Part shown: positions 15,385 to 22,947 of the stretch, in pieces
Position numbering within the stretch: the first letter of the stretch is position 1
How the letters are laid out: every line of letters begins with the position of its first letter
The notes under the pieces: generated by a model
The model's input: only the letters and a program-made list of their open reading frames with translations
Told to the model about the DNA's origin: nothing
Database searches by the model: none
DNA from: Acetobacteraceae bacterium
GTDB taxonomy: Bacteria > Pseudomonadota > Alphaproteobacteria > Acetobacterales > Acetobacteraceae
Direction of reading: 5' to 3'
Length of the DNA: 24,981 nucleotides
Assembly (NCBI GenBank): GCA_003164305.1
Contig: PLSZ01000569.1
Span: 1-24,981, forward strand
Program-made: the position numbers and the translations under genes

Positions 15385-15705
15385 ATGAAACAGCCGCCGA
15401 TCAGACCCACCGCGGTTATTTCCGACGCCGCGCCGCTGATCCATCTCGCGGCCGGGGGTGCATTGACGGTGCTCAACAGCATGGGCCGCGTGGTGGTAGC
15501 CGATATCGTCGCGCTGGAAGCGACGTGGTTCATCGATAAACCCTATGCGCGTGAGATCGCGGGGTGGATCGAGGCCGGCGTGCGGCCCGGTGGCAATCAA
15601 CCGGTCGAGATCGCTGAAACCGAAATCGGTGGGCTGTACCGGATCGCCCTGGACCAGGGATTGCCTCGACCGCGCAATGCCGGAGAAATCGGGATCGCGG
15701 CGTGA
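15385..15705 (+). CDS. PIN-like (DUF3368-type) protein, probably truncated at the C terminus
   Basis: 106 aa from ATG at 15385. It starts AVISDAAPLIHLAAGGALTVL, the first strand of a PIN-like fold with its acidic residue, followed by GRVVVADIVALEATW and, near the end, QGLPRPRNAGEIGIAA. In intact relatives this NxGEI stretch lies well before the end and is followed by more of the fold. Here a stop comes at once, and the next bases can be read in another frame as VYFDKKPFLDRSD, which resembles the missing part. So it is likely a decayed VapC-like nuclease. The frame extends upstream to 14884, antisense to the antitoxin; that part is not coding. Confidence 0.55.
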   Translation: MKQPPIRPTAVISDAAPLIHLAAGGALTVLNSMGRVVVADIVALEATWFIDKPYAREIAGWIEAGVRPGGNQPVEIAETEIGGLYRIALDQGLPRPRNAGEIGIAA

Positions 15706-15759
15706 GTTTATTTCGACAAAAAACCGTTTTTGGATCGATCCGACATGGCCGGCGTCGCT

Positions 15760-16290
15760 TCAGCCCGCCGCCGCGCTGGCCATCCGTGTGTCATTCGCCA
15801 CGTAACGGCCGGCGTCATTCGCGTCCCGCGCCACGCGACCCGCGACCGGCCCATCGACCTCGTTAAAGGCGGCGGCCACCGCCAACCGAGCCAATGCGGG
15901 AATCGACTTCGCGCCAGTCTTCTTCATGATCGCCGCGCGATGATTCTCCACGGTGCGTTGGCTGATACCGCACTGCCACGCGATCATTTTACTGGGCTTT
16001 CCAGCAAGGACCAGTTGCAGAACCTCCTGCTCCCTCGGCGAGAGCTGCGCGACGCGGCCCGCCGCCGACTCCCGCGCGGCGAACAACGCGCGCACGATCA
16101 TTCCCGGTCCTTGCGTCGCCTGATCGCGCTGACGGCGCAGCAACAGAATTTTCTTGAGGGCGGCGCGCAGTTGACTTTCCTGTCTGGCCAGGGCGCCGTC
16201 GTCGTACGCTTCAGTAAACTCCCGCATCTGTTCGAATGTCGCGACGTTCGAACGGGGTATCGGGTCTCGATTTGGATTGCTGCTGGTCAT
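15760..16290 (-). CDS. LuxR-type (GerE) transcriptional regulator without receiver domain
   Basis: 176 aa; ATG at 16290 with AGGAAAGG about 8 nt upstream (the frame extends to 16359). Residues about 100-160 carry the GerE helix-turn-helix: LSPREQEVLQLVLAGKPSKM, then ISQRTVENHRAAIMKKTGAKS. Before it is a charged, coiled-coil-prone helix (FTEAYDDGALARQESQLRAALKKILLLRRQRDQATQ) in place of a receiver or autoinducer domain. The protein thus resembles FixJ-type output modules that are controlled by dimerisation or by a partner protein. It is divergent from a 67-aa gene, and a candidate FNR/FixK box lies between them. Confidence 0.88.
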   Translation of the reverse strand: MTSSNPNRDPIPRSNVATFEQMREFTEAYDDGALARQESQLRAALKKILLLRRQRDQATQGPGMIVRALFAARESAAGRVAQLSPREQEVLQLVLAGKPSKMIAWQCGISQRTVENHRAAIMKKTGAKSIPALARLAVAAAFNEVDGPVAGRVARDANDAGRYVANDTRMASAAAG

Positions 16291-16358
16291 GTCGTCAGCC
16301 TTTCCTGATCTGAGCGTCGGTGGCGGCGAAAATTTCCCAGGTGGGCACCCTGACGGCA

Positions 16359-16372
16359 TTGACCCAGATCAA
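16359..16372. promoter_or_regulatory. Candidate FNR/FixK-type box
   Basis: TTGACCCAGATCAA matches the 14-bp TTGAT-N4-ATCAA consensus with one difference. It sits about 75 bp upstream of the LuxR-type gene and 150 bp upstream of the 67-aa gene. The same bases could form a -35 (TTGACC) for a plus-strand promoter with TATGGT at 16383-16388, spacing 18. Either reading is from sequence alone. Confidence 0.4.
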
Positions 16373-16516
16373 CTTTGTGCGTTATGGTACAAATAATCGA
16401 GGCCGACCGTACGGACGCCCACTTTGGCATTCTGTCGTGACTGACGGTCCTCATTCACGCGCAGGTTCCAGCCTATCCTAAGATGTCAGCCGCCGATTCT
16501 CAGACGGAGACGCGCC

Positions 16517-16720
16517 ATGTTGGAAGATCCCTGTATCATCCAGATGAACATCGATCGTTACCAGGCAATCCTGATCAACCGCCCACCGGACGAACAGCGC
16601 ACGCGGGTCGAGCAATTGCTTGCCGAGGCCCATGAGGCGCTCGCTCAGGCGATCGCGCGGTTGCCGAAGACGATCGCTCCGGAGGCTGATGCCAGCACTG
16701 TCGCCTCAATCCGCCGATAA
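16517..16720 (+). CDS. Small conserved-looking helical protein (67 aa)
   Basis: ATG preceded by GGAG at about 9 nt. The core MNIDRYQAILINRPPDEQRTRVEQLLAEAHEAL resembles the short NIxRYxxLL...RxxxxxLLAEE proteins that are common and uncharacterised in Alphaproteobacteria. Mostly helical, no membrane segment, no cysteine motif. It is divergent from the LuxR-type regulator and may be its target. No gene is supported in the following 16721-17000. Confidence 0.65.
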   Translation: MLEDPCIIQMNIDRYQAILINRPPDEQRTRVEQLLAEAHEALAQAIARLPKTIAPEADASTVASIRR

Positions 16721-17000
16721 CCCGCCGCGCGGCCTGGGCGCGGAGGCGACCGGCCGATAGTCATGACTGATGCATTTTCCGCGTGACGAACGCATGACAT
16801 TTTCGGCTCGAAGTCACGACTTACGGACGGCGGACCGGCGTTCCGATGCGCGGTGTCATCGCGGCTCGCGCGGCTTCATCACGGCCGTCATGTATGACTG
16901 GCAAAGCCGCGCGAGGTGATCGCGGAAAGCGGAAATCCACGCAAACCCGGACGGGATCACCGCGTCTCCGTTCTTTGGGCCGAGGCGGCGTACATGGGTG

Positions 17001-17495
17001 TCAGTGCGCCGGCTGGCCGGCTCGCGCGGCCTCAATCCTCGCAATGTCGATCCGGCGCATGGTCATCATGGCTTCCATCGCCCGCTTCGCGGCGGCGCGA
17101 TCCGGATCCTTCAGCGCGGCGATCAAGGCTCGCGGCACGATCTGCCAGGAAAAGCCCCAGCGGTCCTTGCACCAGCCGCACTGGCCTTCGCTGCCGCCAT
17201 TCCCGATGATCGCATTCCAATAGCGATCGGTTTCCGCCTGGTCGTCGGTCATCACCTGGAAGCTTACCGCCTCGTTGGGCTTAAACGCGGGGCCGCCATT
17301 CAGACCAAGGAAGGCCTGCCCGAGGACGGTAAACTCGACGGTCAACTCGCTACCCGTTTTCCCGCCAGGGTAATCGGACGCGGCCTGAAGCACCGGTCCG
17401 ACATGGCTGTCAGGAAAAGTGGCCGCGTGGAATTCCGCTGCTTTCCGCGCCTCACCATGATCGAACCAAAGACAGGTGACGATTTTTCCGGTCAT
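17001..17495 (-). CDS. VOC superfamily protein, PhnB / 3-demethylubiquinone methyltransferase-like
   Basis: 164 aa; ATG at 17495 with GAGGGAAT about 5 nt upstream, preferred over an upstream in-frame ATG at 17537. It opens [32 protein letters not shown] and has [39 protein letters not shown] and [19 protein letters not shown], all standard for the PhnB-like VOC group. The C-terminal helix ends [20 protein letters not shown], also usual. Biochemical function is unknown for most members despite the methyltransferase-domain label. Monocistronic by position. Confidence 0.93.
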   Translation of the reverse strand: MTGKIVTCLWFDHGEARKAAEFHAATFPDSHVGPVLQAASDYPGGKTGSELTVEFTVLGQAFLGLNGGPAFKPNEAVSFQVMTDDQAETDRYWNAIIGNGGSEGQCGWCKDRWGFSWQIVPRALIAALKDPDRAAAKRAMEAMMTMRRIDIARIEAARAGQPAH

Positions 17496-17734
17496 GGAAA
17501 TTCCCTCACTGGCGTTGATGACCGATCTCGGTATCACCGTCCATGAAGCAAGTCGATAAGCGTCCGCTTAAAACCAGGTTATTCGTTCGCGACAGCAGCG
17601 TCCTCCTCCAGGCATGACGGCCGGCGCGGGCTTCTCGGGAGATCGGCCCGCGTTTTCATGCGTTATCGAAACGTCTCCCGGACAGCCGAAATACACATTG
17701 GAAAAGGCAAAGCAATTTACGAAACGTCCCCCGA

Positions 17735-18103
17735 CCGGAAAACGTTCGCCGTGGCAGCCTTGAGCATGCCGCGTTGTCGCCGCGTCTGCCTGGCGGTGCC
17801 GCCGTGGTCGCCCGAAGCTTCGCGCGCATTCACGGGACGAACCCGAAGAAACAAGGTCTGCTGGCGCTGACGTTCCAAAGCGACACCGACTATGACCGTA
17901 TCCGCGAGGACGATCGGATCAGTCTGACCGGTCTCTCCGAACTCGCGGTGGGCCGGCCGGTCGCATGCGGCATCGTCCATGCGGATGGCACGACAGAATC
18001 TCTGCTGCTAAACCACAGCTACAGCGAAGCGCGGTTGGCCTGGTTCCGAGCCGGCGCCGCGTTGAATTTGGTGGCGGGCGCCCAGGCCCGCGAGCAGGCG
18101 TGA
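17735..18103 (+). pseudogene. C-terminal remnant of a mitochondrial-type aconitate hydratase
   Basis: The frame ending at 18103 reads ARSFARIHGTNPKKQGLLAL, then DYDRIREDDRISLTGL, ESLLLNHSYSEARLAWFRAG and AALN. This follows the C-terminal (swivel) domain of mitochondrial-type aconitase nearly residue by residue. The same frame continues upstream as PENVRRGSLEHAALSPRLPGG, matching the DENYGEGSSREHAALEPR region, but the active-site SSR is changed to S-L with a residue lost, and no further homology precedes it. Nothing of the first three domains with the Fe-S cysteines is present. It is therefore a gene fragment of about 120 codons, not a working enzyme. Its frame is still open, so loss may be recent or the fragment may be retained as a separate small protein. 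Confidence 0.85.
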
Positions 18104-18155
18104 CTGGTGTCCGGGAGCGCGCCGGAGTTTTCCTCAAAGGTGAGATTTCAAAACC

Positions 18156-18416
18156 ATGTCCGACGTTCTGACCCCGCTGACGCTTGATTTCCTGGCCTGG
18201 TTGCGGGCAGCGCCTCGGTCGTATGCCGAGGTGATGGACGTCTGGCGAACGTCCTGTCCTCGCCTCACGATCTGGGAAGACGCGGTCGATGCCGGTCTGG
18301 TGGAACATCTTCGCGCGCCTGGCGAACCGGCGATGATTGGCGTGACAGGCAAGGGACTGACGATGCTTGCCCGGCGCGCCCGGGATGGTCACGATGAGAC
18401 GCCACGCGCGGCATAG
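18156..18416 (+). CDS. Small winged-helix-like protein, unknown function
   Basis: 86 aa: TPLTLDFLAWLRAAPRSYAE, then VMDVWRTSCPRLTIWEDAVD and IGVTGKGLTMLARRA. The order of helices followed by a short hairpin and V-T-x-K/R-G resembles a winged helix, as in many short alphaproteobacterial hypothetical proteins. AAAGGTGAG lies about 12 nt before the ATG, slightly far. It begins 52 bp after the aconitase remnant on the same strand. Confidence 0.65.
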   Translation: MSDVLTPLTLDFLAWLRAAPRSYAEVMDVWRTSCPRLTIWEDAVDAGLVEHLRAPGEPAMIGVTGKGLTMLARRARDGHDETPRAA

Positions 18417-18519
18417 AGCAAGGGCGTCTTGTGCGAAAATCAAGAGTCACGCGGCTGCGTCTGAAATCCAGAGCAATCAGGATCAGCGAAGATCCGCGGC
18501 TTCTGATCGTACCTCGATT

Positions 18520-18633
18520 GAGGGCGGCATCGAGCCGACCGCACGGCATGCCCCAATCCCCGGCAATCGTCATGATCGAGCCAATGTCTCCCGTATCTGG
18601 CTGCCGGAGCAGGAGCCTGGCGGTTTTCAGCAT
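18520..18633 (-). pseudogene. N-terminal remnant of a GNAT acetyltransferase
   Basis: From an ATG at 18633 the minus strand reads MLKTARLLLRQPDTGDIGSI, then MTIAGDW, the standard opening of RimJ/RimL-like GNAT enzymes (TxRLxLRxPxxxD, then GDW). After GDWGMPCGRLDAAL all similarity stops, with no acetyl-CoA binding loop. Only about 38 codons remain. The rest of the 462-bp stretch 18417-18878 shows no gene that I can support. Confidence 0.55.
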
Positions 18634-18878
18634 CGGACGGTTCAGTAGCTTTGTGTCGCCGTTCCGCATGGTGGACCGCGTCAGTTCGAAACGGGATATG
18701 ACAGGAGTATGCTCAGCTTCGGATCGCGAGCAAGACCATGCGCGGGCGACTGCAAGGCCAGTCTGGTGGCACGCGAACATCCGGCGATACGCGCCACCAG
18801 CACGGATGTTCCCACTCCGGAATTGTCAGCGAACCCCCGTGACCTCGATCCCGCCGTTGTGCCAGGCTTTCCGCCGCC

Positions 18879-19628
18879 ATGATCGACCGCGTCATCCTCG
18901 CATCGCTCGCCATCCTCGCTTTGCCCCCGCCGGCCCGGGCGGTGGATGACCGCGTGTTGTGCGAGGGCAGCGCGTTCGTGACGGGCACACGCGACGAAAC
19001 GCGCGCCGAGGGCCTCGCCCATGTATTGCGCGACGTGCTGGTCAAGCGTTCGGGCGACCCGGCGTTGTCGCACGATGCCCGCGTCGATCCGCTGGCGGCG
19101 AACGCGGGACAGATGGTGGAGGATTATCTTTACCTCGATCGGCTCAGCGACCAGCCGAAGCATGACGAGCAGGGCACCCGGGACCGGCCGTTCACGCTGA
19201 TCGCGCGGTTCGCTCCGGCGAAGATCGACGCCGCCCTCGCGTCTTTGGGCGACATGCCGTGGTTGGCGGAGCGGCCGGCGTTGCTGGCCCGCGTAACGAT
19301 CACCGACAGCAAGGGCGGCACCTACCCCCTGAGCGCCGATGGCGGCAACGATGAGCGGCACCGCCAGGCGCTGCTGGCCGCGGCGATCCGGTTTGGGATG
19401 CATCTGGTCCTGGAACCCGTCGGCCAAACGACCGTGCCGGCGGCGGACACATTGCTGGTCACCGGCACGCTGCGCTGGAGCGACGCCGATGCCGGATGGG
19501 TTGGCGCGTGGCGCTCGGGCAAGCGGGCGTGGGGGATCAAGGGCGTATCGTTCGACGACGCCTACCGCGATCTGGTGTGGGGGGCGATGGCGATCGCCTC
19601 AGGGCACGCGTTGCCCGAACCACGATAA
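18879..19628 (+). CDS. DUF2066 domain secreted protein
   Basis: 249 aa. A signal peptide is seen (MIDRVILASLAILALPPPARA, cleavage before VDD). The mature protein has the DUF2066 pattern: an early GSAFVTGTRDETRAEGLAHVLRDVLVKRSGDP, then QMVEDYLYLDRL, FTLIARFAPAKIDAALASLG, and LLARVTITDSKGGTYPLSADG. The family is periplasmic with no known activity. No strong ribosome site is visible. It ends 15 bp from the convergent lldR stop; it is probably not part of the lactate regulon. Confidence 0.85.
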   Translation: MIDRVILASLAILALPPPARAVDDRVLCEGSAFVTGTRDETRAEGLAHVLRDVLVKRSGDPALSHDARVDPLAANAGQMVEDYLYLDRLSDQPKHDEQGTRDRPFTLIARFAPAKIDAALASLGDMPWLAERPALLARVTITDSKGGTYPLSADGGNDERHRQALLAAAIRFGMHLVLEPVGQTTVPAADTLLVTGTLRWSDADAGWVGAWRSGKRAWGIKGVSFDDAYRDLVWGAMAIASGHALPEPR

Positions 19629-19643
19629 GAACAACCGGCTGGT

Positions 19644-20420
19644 TCAGGACCGTTCGGCGCCGGCGACCAGATCGCGCCGCTCGATCCGGCGCAACGACGT
19701 CGCCAGCCGCAACTCGTCCAGCCGGATTTCCTCCGTCGTCGCCCGAGTGAACCGGATGTGCTCCGCGGCCGTCCGCTCGGCCGCCGCCGGATCGCCGGCC
19801 AGCACAGAGGCGCCGATCGCCAGATGCTGCTCCAGCAACGTCCCCCGCACGCCCGAGCGGCGATACAGATGCTCCCGATTGTAGAATATGTTCTTCCGCG
19901 TCAGGTCGGCCAGCACGCCCATGATATGCAGCAGAAACACGTTGTGCGCCGCCTCATGGATCAACCCGTGCAGCGTGACGTCGCAGTCCGCCTCGTCCGC
20001 CGGATCCTCCGATCGATGGGCGATCCGCATCCGCTCCAGGCAGGCGCGGATCGCTTCCCGGTCCACCTCCGTCCCCCGCCGCGCCGCCAACGCCGCGGCA
20101 TGAGGTTCCACCGCCAGCCGGTACTCGAAATAATCCGCCGCGACCCGTTCGTCGTCGGCCAGCAACGCGGCCAGCGGGTCGCTCAGCCGGTTCAGGAACC
20201 GCGCCACCGTGGTGCCGGAGCGGCCGGATACCAGCAAACCCTTCTGCTCCAGGATCGCCAGCCCCTCCCGCAGGGAAGGCCGCGACACACCCAGCGTTTC
20301 CGCCAGGTCCCGTTCGGAATTCAGTTTTTCTCCCGGGTGCAGCACGCCTTCCAGGATCATGGTCTGGATCCGTTCGGCGATCGTGTCGGCGAGGCGGACG
20401 GGACGGATCTGCTCAGTCAA
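19644..20420 (-). CDS. lldR: FadR/GntR family regulator of the L-lactate operon
   Basis: 258 aa from TTG at 20420, chosen because GGAGG lies 6 nt upstream and no other in-frame start fits. N-terminal winged helix (LADTIAERIQTMILEGVLHP, then SERDLAETLGVSRPSLREGL, residues about 8-75) is followed by an FCD effector domain (about 90-230) with metal-binding candidates in FEYRLAVEPH, DVTLHGLIHEAAHN, EQHLAI and AAEHIRF. This is the LldR/PdhR type that binds a small carboxylate. It is divergent from lldEFG-lldP with a cluster of TGGTA half-sites between, so L-lactate-responsive repression of the operon is the likely role. Confidence 0.9.
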   Translation of the reverse strand: MTEQIRPVRLADTIAERIQTMILEGVLHPGEKLNSERDLAETLGVSRPSLREGLAILEQKGLLVSGRSGTTVARFLNRLSDPLAALLADDERVAADYFEYRLAVEPHAAALAARRGTEVDREAIRACLERMRIAHRSEDPADEADCDVTLHGLIHEAAHNVFLLHIMGVLADLTRKNIFYNREHLYRRSGVRGTLLEQHLAIGASVLAGDPAAAERTAAEHIRFTRATTEEIRLDELRLATSLRRIERRDLVAGAERS

Positions 20421-20463
20421 AGGTCACCTCCAGCGCGGAGCGGTATAAAACCAACCACCGATC

Positions 20464-20570
20464 CGTCATGCCAGGGCCTGACCCTGGCATCTCGTGTTGC
20501 AGGCCCCGTGCTCTTCCGTTGAGCACGAGTTCCGTGCAGGCCGATCCTCGGGTCAGGCCCGAGGATGACG
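20464..20570. repeat. Paired-palindrome repeat, copy C, between lldR and lldE
   Basis: The left palindrome is ATGCCAGGG-CCTGA-CCCTGGCAT (20468-20490) and the right ATCCTCGGG-TCAGG-CCCGAGGAT (20544-20566); both have perfect 9-bp arms and 5-nt loops. It starts CGTC and ends GACG, so the outer tetranucleotides are inverted too. A middle hairpin, CGTGCTC / GAGCACG, lies at 20507-20527. It begins 43 bp before the lldR start codon, hence between the lldR gene and the likely operator cluster. Confidence 0.9.
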
Positions 20571-20610
20571 TTGAAGGGCCGTCACGACCGAGAGTCGATG
20601 TCAACGCCAC

Positions 20611-20700
20611 TTGGTATAAGAACCAGACCACCATAATACCAGTCATCTGCTATCTCATAATACCATTGGTAAAAATATCTTGCCAAGACGGATTTGGTAA
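20611..20700. promoter_or_regulatory. Candidate LldR operator region and lldE promoter
   Basis: This AT-rich stretch in a GC-rich genome holds five TGGTA/TACCA half-sites: TTGGTATAAG (20611), ATAATACCA (20633-20641), a second identical ATAATACCA (20657-20665), TGGTA completing the perfect palindrome TACCATTGGTA (20661-20671), and TTTGGTAA (20693-20700). FadR-family regulators bind TGGT/ACCA palindromes. The sites end about 75 bp before the lldE start. No convincing -35/-10 pair could be settled. Confidence 0.5.
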
Positions 20701-20773
20701 TCATACATGCCAACCGGCCGGCCGATCAAACCGGCAAGCCGAATACGCCCGGCATAACGGGTGGGAGGGAAAC

Positions 20774-21547
20774 GTGTCTCACGCTGCCGCCGATGCGCCG
20801 CGAGTCGGACTTTTCGTCACCTGCCTGATCGACGCGATGCGCCCCAGCGCGGGGTTCGCCGCGGTTGCCCTGTTGGAGGCGGCCGGATGCCGCGTGGACA
20901 TCCCCCGCGCGCAGACCTGTTGCGGCCAGCCGGCGCTGAACTCCGGCGACCGGGCCGGCACCGTCCGCATCGCTCAGCACACCATCGCCCTGCTGGAGCC
21001 GTACGATCACGTGGTCGTGCCCTCCGGTTCCTGCGCCGGCACCATCAAGGTCCACTATCCGGACCTGTTCGATCCGGGCTCCGCCTGGCACGCGCGCGCC
21101 ATCGCTCTCGCGGACCGCACCTTCGAACTGCTGAGCTACCTGACCGACATTCGCCGCTGGAAGCCACACGACGTCGCTCTGAACGCCACCGCCACCTACC
21201 ACGACAGTTGCTCCGGCCTGCGCGAACTGGGCATCCAGGCCCAGCCCCGCCGGTTGCTGGCGGCGGTGGAGGGCCTGTCGCTGCGAAAGCTCGAGGGCAG
21301 CGACACCTGCTGCGGCTTCGGCGGCACCTTCTGCGTCAAATATCCCGCCATTTCCAACGCCATCGTCGAGGAAAAGGCCGCCCATATCGAGGCCACGGGC
21401 GCCGATCTGCTTCTGGGCGGCGACATGGGCTGCCTGATGAACATGGCCGGCAAACTGCACCGCCGCGGCTCCGCCATTCGCGCGTTCCACGCCGCCGAGG
21501 TGCTGGCGGGCATGGCGGGAGGGCCGGCGATCGGCGAACCCGAATGA
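20774..21547 (+). CDS. lldE: L-lactate dehydrogenase complex subunit LldE (LutA), CCG-domain protein
   Basis: 257 aa; GTG at 20774 with GGGAGGGA about 5 nt upstream. It has the two cysteine-rich CCG domains of the family: an N-terminal CLIDAMRPSAGFA and RAQTCCGQPALNSGD, and a C-terminal YHDSCSGLRELGI with SDTCCGFGGTFCVKY. It also has LLGGDMGCLMNMAGKLHR. With LldF and LldG it forms the Fe-S complex that oxidises L-lactate to pyruvate on the cytoplasmic face of the membrane. Its stop overlaps the lldF ATG (ATGA), implying coupled translation. The longer upstream frame would run through the operator and repeat, so it is not used. Confidence 0.95.
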   Translation: MSHAAADAPRVGLFVTCLIDAMRPSAGFAAVALLEAAGCRVDIPRAQTCCGQPALNSGDRAGTVRIAQHTIALLEPYDHVVVPSGSCAGTIKVHYPDLFDPGSAWHARAIALADRTFELLSYLTDIRRWKPHDVALNATATYHDSCSGLRELGIQAQPRRLLAAVEGLSLRKLEGSDTCCGFGGTFCVKYPAISNAIVEEKAAHIEATGADLLLGGDMGCLMNMAGKLHRRGSAIRAFHAAEVLAGMAGGPAIGEPE

Positions 21548-22947
21548 GCACCGCCGCTTACGCCGCCCGCACCGAGCGCGCGCTGGCCGATCCGATCCTG
21601 AAACTGGCGATCGACCGCACCACCGGCAACGCCAGGACCAAACGCGCCGCCGCCATCGCCGCCTGGCCGGAGTTCCCCGCCGCCCGCGAACTCGGCCGCG
21701 ACATCAAGGACCACGTGATCGCGCACCTGGACCACTATCTGCTCGAATTCGAGCGCAACGCCATCGCCTCCGGCGCCAAGGTTCACTGGGCGCGCACCGC
21801 CCAGGAGGCATGCGAGATCGTGGTGGGGATTTGCCGCGACGCCGGGGTCCGCTCCGCCACCCGCTCCAAATCCATGCTGGGCGAGGAAATCGGCCTGCCG
21901 CACGCCATGGCCGAGGCCGGGATCGAGCGGGTGGAGACCGACCTCGCCGAGCACATCATCCAGTTGGCCGATGAGCCGCCGTCGCACATCGTCTGGCCGG
22001 CCCTGCACAAAACGCGGGAGCAGGTGCGGGAGCTTTTCCTGGCCCGCCATCGGGATCCCGGGACCCTGGCCACCGTGGAGGCGATGGTCGCCAGCGCGCG
22101 CCGCGAACTGCGCGGCCGCTTCATGGCGGCGGACGCGGGCATTTCCGGCGCCAACTTCCTGATCGCCGACACCGGCGCGGTCTGCACCGTGACCAATGAG
22201 GGCAACGCCGAACTGACCACCACGCCGCCTCGGTTGCACATCGTCACCGCTGGGATCGAGAAGCTGGTGCCGTCCACGGCGCATGCCATGGCTTTGTTGC
22301 GGCTGCTGGTCCGCTCGGCCACGGGGGCGGAACTGACGCAATACACGACGTTCCATCGCGGTCCGAAACGGGCGGGCGACCGCGACGGGCCGGAGGCGTT
22401 CCACATCGTGCTGGTGGACAATGGCCGCACCCGCATGCTGACCGACGGGCTGGCCGAGATGCTGCGCTGCCTGCGCTGCGGCGCCTGCCTGAACCATTGC
22501 GTGGTCTACCGGCAGATTGGCGGCCATGCGTATGGCGGGACCTATCCGGGACCCATGGGCTCCGTGCTGACCCCGCTGCTCGACGGATTGCCGAAGGCGC
22601 AGGATTTGCCGCGGGCGTGCACGCTGAACGGCCAGTGCGAGGAAGTTTGTCCGGTCGCCATCCCGCTGCCCACCCTGTTGCGCGGTTGGCGCGACCGGTC
22701 GTGGCGCGAGGGCCTGGAACCGCTCTCCGTCCGAGGTCCGCTGTCGCTCTGGCGCTTCATGGTGTTGCACCCGGCGCTTTACCGTTTGGCGACGAGCCTG
22801 GCGGTGCCGGCGATGCGTCTGTTCGCCCGCGGCGGCTGGATCCCGAGGATGCCGCTGGCCGGCGGCTGGACGCGGCATCGCGACCTGCCCGCGCCGGCGT
22901 CGCGGACGTTCATGGCCCAGGTCAGCAACCGGAGGCCGGCGGCATGA
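21544..22947 (+). CDS. lldF: L-lactate dehydrogenase complex iron-sulfur subunit LldF (LutB)
   Basis: 467 aa. The LUD domain occupies about residues 60-295 (SKSMLGEEIGLPHAMAEAGI, ISGANFLIADTGAVCTVTNE, GIEKLVPSTAHAMALLRLL). A ferredoxin-like 2x[4Fe-4S] part follows with C309-x2-C312-x2-C315-x3-C319 (CLRCGACLNHC) and C359-x5-C365-x3-C369-P. A DUF3390-type C-terminal helix region ends the protein. It carries electrons from lactate oxidation towards the quinone pool or a partner flavoprotein. It overlaps lldE by 4 bp and lldG by 4 bp (ATGA both times). Confidence 0.97.
   Translation: MSTAAYAARTERALADPILKLAIDRTTGNARTKRAAAIAAWPEFPAARELGRDIKDHVIAHLDHYLLEFERNAIASGAKVHWARTAQEACEIVVGICRDAGVRSATRSKSMLGEEIGLPHAMAEAGIERVETDLAEHIIQLADEPPSHIVWPALHKTREQVRELFLARHRDPGTLATVEAMVASARRELRGRFMAADAGISGANFLIADTGAVCTVTNEGNAELTTTPPRLHIVTAGIEKLVPSTAHAMALLRLLVRSATGAELTQYTTFHRGPKRAGDRDGPEAFHIVLVDNGRTRMLTDGLAEMLRCLRCGACLNHCVVYRQIGGHAYGGTYPGPMGSVLTPLLDGLPKAQDLPRACTLNGQCEEVCPVAIPLPTLLRGWRDRSWREGLEPLSVRGPLSLWRFMVLHPALYRLATSLAVPAMRLFARGGWIPRMPLAGGWTRHRDLPAPASRTFMAQVSNRRPAA

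Noticed and set aside
16846..17044. Short frames on both strands in the gap after the 67-aa gene
   Set aside because: No ribosome site, no recognisable composition, and overlap with the VOC gene end.
17667..17733. Imperfect direct repeat CGAAACGTCTCCCG / CGAAACGTCCCCCG, 53 bp apart
   Set aside because: Only 14 bp long, unaccompanied by inverted ends or other copies; chance or a small duplication upstream of the aconitase remnant.
18431..18949. A 172-codon plus-strand frame over the GNAT remnant and the DUF2066 start
   Set aside because: Its product has no hydrophobic core or motif, is Arg/Ser/Pro-rich, and overlaps the DUF2066 signal peptide.
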